Shown piece after piece: positions 7,750 through 11,970 of a stretch of 11,970 bases of DNA (position 1 is its first letter; every line of letters begins with the position of its first letter). Source of the DNA: DATDAW01 sp036524675 (GTDB taxonomy: Bacteria > Verrucomicrobiota > Verrucomicrobiia > Chthoniobacterales > DASVRZ01); contig DATDBU010000167.1 of the NCBI GenBank assembly GCA_036524675.1, forward strand, positions 1-11,970, in the 5' to 3' direction. The notes under the pieces were generated by a model. The model was given only the letters and a program-made list of their open reading frames with translations, made no database searches and was not told where the DNA came from. The translations under genes and the position numbers were made by a program.

Positions 7750-8607
7750 TCACGGTACACTTTCCATACGTGTTTGATTCCACGCGAGCCGGCGTAAATA
7801 CTCTGCACCCGCGGACTCCGCCTTGAAGTATTGGTCGGTTCGGTTATCGGCGACCAGCAAATTCTGTTGTTGGTCCTGGCGATAGGTTCTGCTTTCCAGC
7901 CAACGGTGAGCTTCGTACCCCATGCCGTCTTTTCCTACCACGACAGGACGCAGTTGCCGTTCGGCGAGTTGAGCGGTCATCCCGGATTTACCAGATTCGA
8001 ACTCCAAGCAAGGTTCTTTTCCTGTTCCACTGGGAAAGGTGAGAGAATTCCACAGCGTTCTCTCGATCATAAAACTATTTGTTCGGAGATGAGCGTTCGG
8101 AAACGGTGCAAATTTCGCCCCGGCCTGACGGATCAGGTTCCAGCGCCGCGCCGTGCGGACCAGTCTGCAGATCGAGGGGCTTTTCCTTTCGAAGAGTGTC
8201 CCAGTAAGCAAGCCGCTCAAGTGGCTCTCCCAAGAGCCCGTTGCGCCCACGACGCCAACGCCAGGCTCGTCCAAGTATCGGGAGAGCTTTTGGAGCCATA
8301 GTGGATCGAGGGGACGGCTGTACGAGTTCACAAAACAGAGCCGGTCGGTTGTCACAACCTTGCCTGCCACAAAATATGCGGGGATATCCTGAATGGGATT
8401 TGGAAGAACAATCGAACTGTGCGTGATGCCGGTGAGCACGTTTTCGAATGCCGAAATCTCGTTTTGAGCGCTGAATCCATTATAGAGAATGAGCAGGTTG
8501 TGGTCGACCCCTCCCCGATTCCTTTGATAGGCCGCTACGAACTGACCAAGCATAGCGATTTCTAAGGGACGCCACACCAGATGGACCACGGTGATTTCGC
8601 GAGTCAT
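7750..8607 (-). CDS. Putative GT-A-fold glycosyltransferase-like protein
   Basis: A 285-residue soluble protein of uncertain function. The beginning (ITVVHLVWRPLEIAMLGQFVAAY, roughly residues 5-27) and the following LLILYNGF resemble the first Rossmann-like half of a GT-A protein, and DRLCFVNSYSRPLDPLWLQKL (88-108) corresponds in position to the acid-containing loop and helix after the nucleotide-binding strand. A canonical DxD is not evident. Later segments are GVGVVGATGSWES (116-128), PFPNAHLRTNSFMIER (168-183, looks like an acceptor-binding element), and FESGKSGMTAQL (203-214) followed by VVVGKDGMGYEAHRW. I recognise the pattern from uncharacterised proteins in bacterial polysaccharide loci but cannot name a characterised relative. 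The region is GC-rich (about 67% in two sampled 60-base lines). The ATG at 8607 has only a weak GAG upstream. Confidence 0.6.
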   Translation of the reverse strand: MTREITVVHLVWRPLEIAMLGQFVAAYQRNRGGVDHNLLILYNGFSAQNEISAFENVLTGITHSSIVLPNPIQDIPAYFVAGKVVTTDRLCFVNSYSRPLDPLWLQKLSRYLDEPGVGVVGATGSWESHLSGLLTGTLFERKSPSICRLVRTARRWNLIRQAGAKFAPFPNAHLRTNSFMIERTLWNSLTFPSGTGKEPCLEFESGKSGMTAQLAERQLRPVVVGKDGMGYEAHRWLESRTYRQDQQQNLLVADNRTDQYFKAESAGAEYLRRLAWNQTRMESVP

Positions 8608-8659
8608 ACTAGCTCAAATAAAGGTTTTACGTGCTCAATTTTGTACAAGAATGACAGCT

Positions 8660-9430
8660 TTATCCGGATAACAATTTGCGCTTCAGACCGCCAATATTTT
8701 GCTTTAGAGCCTGCAGCTTGCGAATCACCGTAACCGCAACAGAGTAATGATCTCCGAAATGACGCCGGATAAGTTCCGGGCGGTCTGCATAGAAACGCTG
8801 ATCTATTGCCTTTGACGCCCCTGGAGATTCATAGTTTGCAACCACAATGTCGATGTAGCGACGGCGAATGCTCGGATCAGCAAAACAGCGGAAGTTAAAA
8901 TGATAGTCGGCGCACAGTGAATATTGTGTGTCAAAATTTCCAAGTTTTGTAAAAATGCGTGAGTCATAAAATATTGCTTGTTGACAAATGTTGGTATCGG
9001 CTAGCTTTAGTTTGCTAAAATGGCCATCGTAACGTCTGCCCGTTTCGCCCCAAATCACGTCACCATAGAGCAAGAGCGGCCTTGGGTGACTAATATCCCG
9101 GTTTTTTGTAAGCTCTTGGGCAATAGTTGATAGAATGTTTGGACGCAATCGGTCTCCTGCGCCAAGGACGTAAACAAACTTTCCGCGTGCCCGTTGAACT
9201 CCCTTGTTCATTGCGTCGTAAATCCCTTTGTCGGGCTCCGACAACCATTGCAGTTTGCTCTCATTCTGAAGAAGATGATTCACGGTTCCGTCCGTCGATC
9301 CACCGTCGATAACCCAGTAGTCCCAAAGAGATTCATCCTGAGAGAAAATAGACTGGATTGTCGAGTCGAGCTTTTGCGCGCAGTTAAAAGTGGGTGTGAT
9401 TATAGAGAACAACGGCTGATTTTGTTCCAT
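8660..9430 (-). CDS. Glycosyltransferase family 2 (WcaA/WcaE-like)
   Basis: A 256-residue GT-A glycosyltransferase starting at the ATG at 9430, which has AAGG a few bases upstream. A longer in-frame start at 9544 would overlap the previous gene by 74 bp and add 38 residues unlike the family. Motifs in order: FSIITPTFN (8-16), WVIDGGSTDGT (39-49), the strong subfamily mark SEPDKGIYDAMNKG (65-78), GAGDRL (90-95) in place of the usual DxD-type 'NADD' loop, LYGDV (121-125), ICQQAIFY (148-155) and CADYHFNFR (173-181). These place it with GT2 enzymes of colanic-acid-like and other exopolysaccharide clusters. A basic C-terminal helix (about 235-253) may help membrane contact. The gene is AT-rich (33-48% GC in three sampled lines), unlike the GC-rich gene after it, which suggests separate origins. 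The stop lies in a perfect 12-bp palindrome at 8660-8671. Confidence 0.9.
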   Translation of the reverse strand: MEQNQPLFSIITPTFNCAQKLDSTIQSIFSQDESLWDYWVIDGGSTDGTVNHLLQNESKLQWLSEPDKGIYDAMNKGVQRARGKFVYVLGAGDRLRPNILSTIAQELTKNRDISHPRPLLLYGDVIWGETGRRYDGHFSKLKLADTNICQQAIFYDSRIFTKLGNFDTQYSLCADYHFNFRCFADPSIRRRYIDIVVANYESPGASKAIDQRFYADRPELIRRHFGDHYSVAVTVIRKLQALKQNIGGLKRKLLSG

Positions 9431-9470
9431 TGCCTTGTTAGTGAATACCTTCGCAATCGAAGCCAAACGG

Positions 9471-10217
9471 CTACAGCGGTCGGCGTAGATGATAGCAGCC
9501 CGTCCCGAATCCCGGTTGCAGCTTGTCACCATAGCAATTGCCAAAAATATATCGGCGTTCGCATATATCGAAAGGAGCGAACAGTTGATTTAGATATTCC
9601 TCGGTAAAAGCGCGATGAGCGTTGAAGTAAATCCGATTTGCGTCATCCAGTGGAACCGAGATATAAAGATCTCCGCCTGGTTGCACGATGCGCTTGAGTT
9701 CGTTAACAGCTCTTTCTGTCCCCAAGGGATCTATAGGGTCTCCATATCGTCCAAGACCGATGTGTTCGACAACGCAGAGGCTTGATACGGAAGGCATGCT
9801 TTCATTTTCGTAAGGCATATTCACAATGGTCCCTTCTTTGAATTTTAATGTATCCAGTTTTACAGGAAGAGGGCGGAGATCGACCATCGTCGTTGGGACA
9901 ACCTTAGATAGCAAGGACACGAATTTGTGATGAGATCCTACATCTAGATGACATGGGGGATGCTTTGTGACAATTTTTTCAAAGGCCCAAGCATCTTGAT
10001 AATAATAGCTAATTTCTATGGCCGTTTCTCCGGTATTGTCCCCCAAGCACGGATAAATGTGTTTATACTCAGGCAACGGCCCGCTTTTTGTCAGCCGTGT
10101 ATATTCGTGATAGTCCTTCCAGAATTTCAGAAGGTTTTTGAAAGTGAAAATTCTCGCGCGCAATCCAAGCCGAGGCGGCCATAATGTGTCACGAACGGCT
10201 TCAGCTATATGGATCAT
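9471..10217 (-). CDS. DUF268 family protein, methyltransferase-like
   Basis: A 248-residue protein of the DUF268 family, originally described from nematode proteins and also found in bacterial glycan clusters. Family marks are EHIGLGRYGDPIDPLG (151-166) and YFNAHRAF (197-204). The fold reads as a degenerate class I methyltransferase: HLDVGSHHKF (90-99) at the SAM-loop position, VDLRPL (112-117) after strand 2, SSLCVVEHIG at strand 4 and RIVQPGGDLYISVPL (176-190) at strand 5. The SAM loop has GSHH rather than GxGxG, so SAM use is unproven. The start is ATG at 10217, 23 bp after the stop of wzt, without a clear Shine-Dalgarno; the next gene begins 40 bp downstream. Co-transcription with wzt is likely. 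GC is low, about 42% over five sampled lines. The biochemical role is unknown; a sugar-modifying role is inferred from neighbours. Confidence 0.85.
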   Translation of the reverse strand: MIHIAEAVRDTLWPPRLGLRARIFTFKNLLKFWKDYHEYTRLTKSGPLPEYKHIYPCLGDNTGETAIEISYYYQDAWAFEKIVTKHPPCHLDVGSHHKFVSLLSKVVPTTMVDLRPLPVKLDTLKFKEGTIVNMPYENESMPSVSSLCVVEHIGLGRYGDPIDPLGTERAVNELKRIVQPGGDLYISVPLDDANRIYFNAHRAFTEEYLNQLFAPFDICERRYIFGNCYGDKLQPGFGTGCYHLRRPL

Positions 10218-10240
10218 ATAAGAACTTTGTTGATTAGTTA

Positions 10241-11557
10241 TTAAATGCGTTCGAATGGTAATATAGGCGCTAGCAAGCCTGGACGGGCCTCATTCCAAAT
10301 CGGTGAATCGCTTAAACCTCCTTGAACACGTAAGTGAATTGCTGGAGAGTTAACTCCCGGCTGTATGAGCCAAGAGCGGTAGTGTAGACTAACCATTAGT
10401 TCCAAACGGTAATCACCTTCATTGAGAAGGTGCTGAGGTAACCACGTTAGCAATCGGTTGTGACCTTTGGTGATTTGCGGCCACTTTTGCTCTTCGATGT
10501 CAGTGTGATAACTCCAGAAAAGAAGCACCCCGGACGAGGTGAATAGAGCAAATCCTACGGTAAGGGCTGAATCGGAGATTTCTGTGACACCTTCGATCAG
10601 GACACCGACCCGTTCGTTGCCCCGGACGGCCCGCGTGACTGGCGTCAGGTTTTCGTCGACGATGGCCAGTCGCGCGGGTGAAAAATACGGGTTGTAGTAT
10701 GGCGACGGTTTGTCCGGTTCAGCGGTCCATATGCTAGCAGTCGCGTCGTTTCTCAAATAGGTCGAGATAATATCCGCGGGTGTCCCGGCCGCCTGCAAGG
10801 CTCCTCCACGCAATAAGAAGCATTGTGTGCAAAGTTCCTCCACGGCATTCATCTGGTGGCTGACAAACAAAACGGTCCGCCCCTCTTTAGCGGCCACATC
10901 ATGCATCTTTCCAAGACATTTTTTTTGGAACTCGGCATCGCCGACGGCGAGGACTTCGTCCACGACGAGGATTTCGGGTTCGATATGGGCGGCGACGGCG
11001 AAAGCCAGGCGGACATACATGCCGCTGCTGTAACGCTTGACGGGCGTATCCAGGAATTTCTCGACTTCGGCGAATTCGACAATCTCGTCGAATTTGCTTA
11101 ACATCTCCGCCCGGCTCATGCCGAGGATGGCGCCATTGAGGAAGATGTTTTCGCGTCCGGTCAGTTCCGGATGGAAGCCGGTACCGACTTCCAGCAAACT
11201 GGCGACGCGGCCTTTGAGATGCACCCGGCCTTTCGTCGGTTCCGTAATGCGGCTGAGGATTTTCAGCAGGGTCGATTTCCCTGCGCCGTTGCGCCCGATA
11301 ATGCCGACGACTTCGCCGCACTTCACTTCGAACGAAACGTCCTTTAAGGCCCAAAACTCCTGCGGAGTTTTGGAGTTATCGGTTGTCCGGTTATCGGTTA
11401 TCGGGTTGGAGCGGGGGCGAAGGAGGGATTTGGCGCCTTGGACGAGGGTTTCGGCGAAGGTTTTGTAACGGTATGCGCCGCCGTTGTTCTTCCCCTTGGA
11501 CGCCCCGAGTTGGTAGCGTTTCCCGAGGTTGTCGACTGTGATTATCGCTTCGCTCAT
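10241..11557 (-). CDS. wzt: ABC transporter ATPase for polysaccharide export with C-terminal carbohydrate-binding domain (Wzt)
   Basis: This 438-residue ATPase should pair with the Wzm permease to export a lipid-linked glycan across the inner membrane. The nucleotide-binding domain has Walker A GRNGAGKST (88-96), EVGTGFHPELTGRENI (123-138), the ABC signature YSSGM (176-180), Walker B ILVVDE (196-201) and the switch histidine in VSHQM (H234). A C-terminal extension from about 280 to 438 resembles the Wzt_C domain, which in characterised O-antigen systems recognises the chain terminus. Residues 51-61, in the linker before the conserved EFWALKDVSFEV, are encoded by heptamer repeats shared with the upstream spacer, and a perfect hairpin follows. 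The two halves differ in GC (about 57% against 48%). The repeat tract abuts the ATG at 11557, so no Shine-Dalgarno is visible. An A8 run (10919-10926, read on the coding strand) encodes QKK. Confidence 0.95.
   Translation of the reverse strand: MSEAIITVDNLGKRYQLGASKGKNNGGAYRYKTFAETLVQGAKSLLRPRSNPITDNRTTDNSKTPQEFWALKDVSFEVKCGEVVGIIGRNGAGKSTLLKILSRITEPTKGRVHLKGRVASLLEVGTGFHPELTGRENIFLNGAILGMSRAEMLSKFDEIVEFAEVEKFLDTPVKRYSSGMYVRLAFAVAAHIEPEILVVDEVLAVGDAEFQKKCLGKMHDVAAKEGRTVLFVSHQMNAVEELCTQCFLLRGGALQAAGTPADIISTYLRNDATASIWTAEPDKPSPYYNPYFSPARLAIVDENLTPVTRAVRGNERVGVLIEGVTEISDSALTVGFALFTSSGVLLFWSYHTDIEEQKWPQITKGHNRLLTWLPQHLLNEGDYRLELMVSLHYRSWLIQPGVNSPAIHLRVQGGLSDSPIWNEARPGLLAPILPFERI
11351..11373. repeat. 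Perfect inverted repeat inside wzt
   Basis: Arms CCAAAACTCC (11351-11360) and GGAGTTTTGG (11364-11373) are exactly complementary around a 3-nt loop TGC. The hairpin lies in coding sequence for KTPQEFW of Wzt and touches the heptamer tract at 11376. The EFW half is conserved in the family, so the other arm is probably the newer one. Confidence 0.9.
11376..11404. repeat. Heptamer tandem repeat within wzt
   Basis: Copies of TTATCGG occur at 11376-11382, 11391-11397 and 11398-11404, with a diverged 8-nt unit TTGTCCGG at 11383-11390. On the coding strand they encode ITDNRTTDN, residues 53-61 of Wzt, and keep the frame because three 7-mers plus one 8-mer total 29 bases within a 33-base, 11-codon stretch. 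Confidence 0.85.
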
Positions 11558-11561
11558 TTAT

Positions 11562-11682
11562 TTACCGGTTATCGGTTAGTGGTTATCAGCTATTGGTGTG
11601 GCTGTGTATCTGATGTCTTCTGATACCGATTATCAGATAACTGATAACGATGGTTCGTCTCCTGATAGTGGATAACTGATAA
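11562..11682. repeat. Heptamer repeat array in the wzm-wzt spacer, two orientations
   Basis: Five consecutive 7-bp units run from 11562 to 11596, including TTATCGG (11569-11575) and TTATCAG (11583-11589). Units of the opposite orientation follow: a run at 11620-11647 ending in CTGATAA (11641-11647), and another at 11662-11682 ending in CTGATAA (11676-11682). The two orientations could pair to form a stem in the transcript between wzm and wzt. The spacer (11558-11699) contains no gene. Confidence 0.85.
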
Positions 11683-11699
11683 TCTCATCTGGTCAGAGG

Positions 11700-11970
11700 T
11701 TAGATGACGTCTGCAAACGTGCGTTCCATTTTGCGGAAATACCAGATACCGCTGAAGAGGAGGACGGTCATGCTGACCAGGCCAAGCCAGAGGCCAGGGA
11801 GATAAAAAGGGGTGTTGCCGCCTGAAAGGGCCCAGCGGAAGCCGTCGATGACTGTGACCATCGGGTTCAGCGCGTAGAGAAGTTTCAGGTTTTCCGGGAC
11901 GATAGAGCTGCTGAACCCAACGGGTGAAATGTAGAGTCCGAACTGGACGATGAACGGGACGACGTAGCGG
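11700..11970 (-). CDS. wzm: ABC-2 type polysaccharide export permease, C-terminal part (Wzm)
   Basis: The last 89 residues of a membrane permease run off the right edge; the frame is read on the minus strand to TAA at 11702-11700. The sequence contains QFGLYISPVGFSSSIVPE, LYALNPMVTVIDGFRWAL and a final hydrophobic segment LGLVSMTVLLFSGIWYF followed by RKMERTFADVI. These are the characteristic end of Wzm/KpsM/TagG-like ABC-2 exporters: an amphipathic periplasmic-side segment, the NP-x-(x)-(x)-(x)-DGFR motif and the short cytoplasmic FRKxExxFAD(V/I)I tail. It would form the transmembrane channel for the lipid-linked glycan powered by the adjacent Wzt. Wzm upstream of Wzt in one direction is the usual order. 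The N-terminal two thirds are not in the window. Confidence 0.93.
   Translation of the reverse strand, partial: RYVVPFIVQFGLYISPVGFSSSIVPENLKLLYALNPMVTVIDGFRWALSGGNTPFYLPGLWLGLVSMTVLLFSGIWYFRKMERTFADVI

Noticed and set aside
7845..7862. TTATCGG heptamer inside the GT-A-like gene as another repeat insertion
   Set aside because: There is only one exact copy with loosely similar flanks, and the encoded LLVADN stretch looks like native protein sequence.
7831..8301. 156-codon open frame on the plus strand
   Set aside because: It lies antisense within the GT-A-like gene; high GC readily creates such frames, and the translation is unlike any family.
8660..8671. 12-bp palindrome TTATCCGGATAA at the GT2 stop as a terminator
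   Set aside because: It has no loop or T-run and is simply a self-complementary stop region.
9431..9544. Upstream start at 9544 for the GT2 gene
   Set aside because: It would overlap the DUF268 gene by 74 bp and add residues outside the GT-A fold; the ATG at 9430 has an AAGG upstream.
10899..11354. 151-codon frame on the minus strand within wzt
   Set aside because: It is an out-of-frame shadow of the ATPase core, very Arg-rich and without motifs.
11562..11682. Possible CRISPR array
   Set aside because: The units are 7 bp, contiguous and in both orientations; there are no 25-40 bp repeats with regular unique spacers.

Overview
The window is a surface-polysaccharide (O-antigen or exopolysaccharide) biosynthesis and export locus from a Gram-negative-type bacterium. 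It holds eleven recognisable genes: five glycosyltransferases that are clear family members, one further protein that looks glycosyltransferase-like, three methyltransferase-type proteins, one polytopic O-antigen polymerase/ligase-like membrane protein, and an ABC-2 exporter pair (Wzt ATPase complete, Wzm permease cut by the right edge); the count of eleven takes the two exporter parts together. No RNA gene, CRISPR array, integrase or transposase was seen. The phylum cannot be fixed from the sequence. Most starts lack a clear Shine-Dalgarno, and 7-bp tandem repeats of a kind known from cyanobacteria and some other environmental phyla are present, so an environmental, non-proteobacterial host is plausible. 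That is a weak inference.

Layout, right to left along the dominant minus strand: wzm (partial, from 11970 to 11700), a 142-bp repeat-rich spacer, wzt (11557 to 10241), a DUF268 methyltransferase-like gene (10217 to 9471), a GT2 glycosyltransferase (9430 to 8660) and a GT-A-like protein of uncertain function (8607 to 7750). A single plus-strand GT2 gene (6738 to 7721) is convergent with this block. It is divergent from the second minus-strand block: GT4 (6657 to 5389), a 400-bp gap without a convincing gene, the Wzy/WaaL-like membrane protein (4988 to 3426), an SAM methyltransferase-like gene overlapping it (3450 to 2611), an FkbM methyltransferase (2558 to 1770) and another GT4 (1745 to 699). 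A truncated plus-strand GT4 (2 to 688) ends 10 bp from that last gene.

Likely logic: the glycosyltransferases build a lipid-linked glycan at the cytoplasmic membrane, and the methyltransferases decorate or cap it. Wzm/Wzt exports the chain, with the C-terminal domain of Wzt reading a feature of the finished chain, and the multi-span protein may ligate or polymerise it in the periplasm. Base composition is patchy by hand count: about 42% GC in sampled lines of the DUF268 gene, about 67% in parts of the neighbouring GT-A-like gene, and 57% against 48% between the two halves of wzt. This indicates a mosaic cluster assembled by exchange. The most unusual structure is at the exporter. The heptamer repeat that fills the wzm-wzt spacer is also present, in frame, inside the wzt coding sequence, directly beside a perfect 10-bp-arm hairpin.
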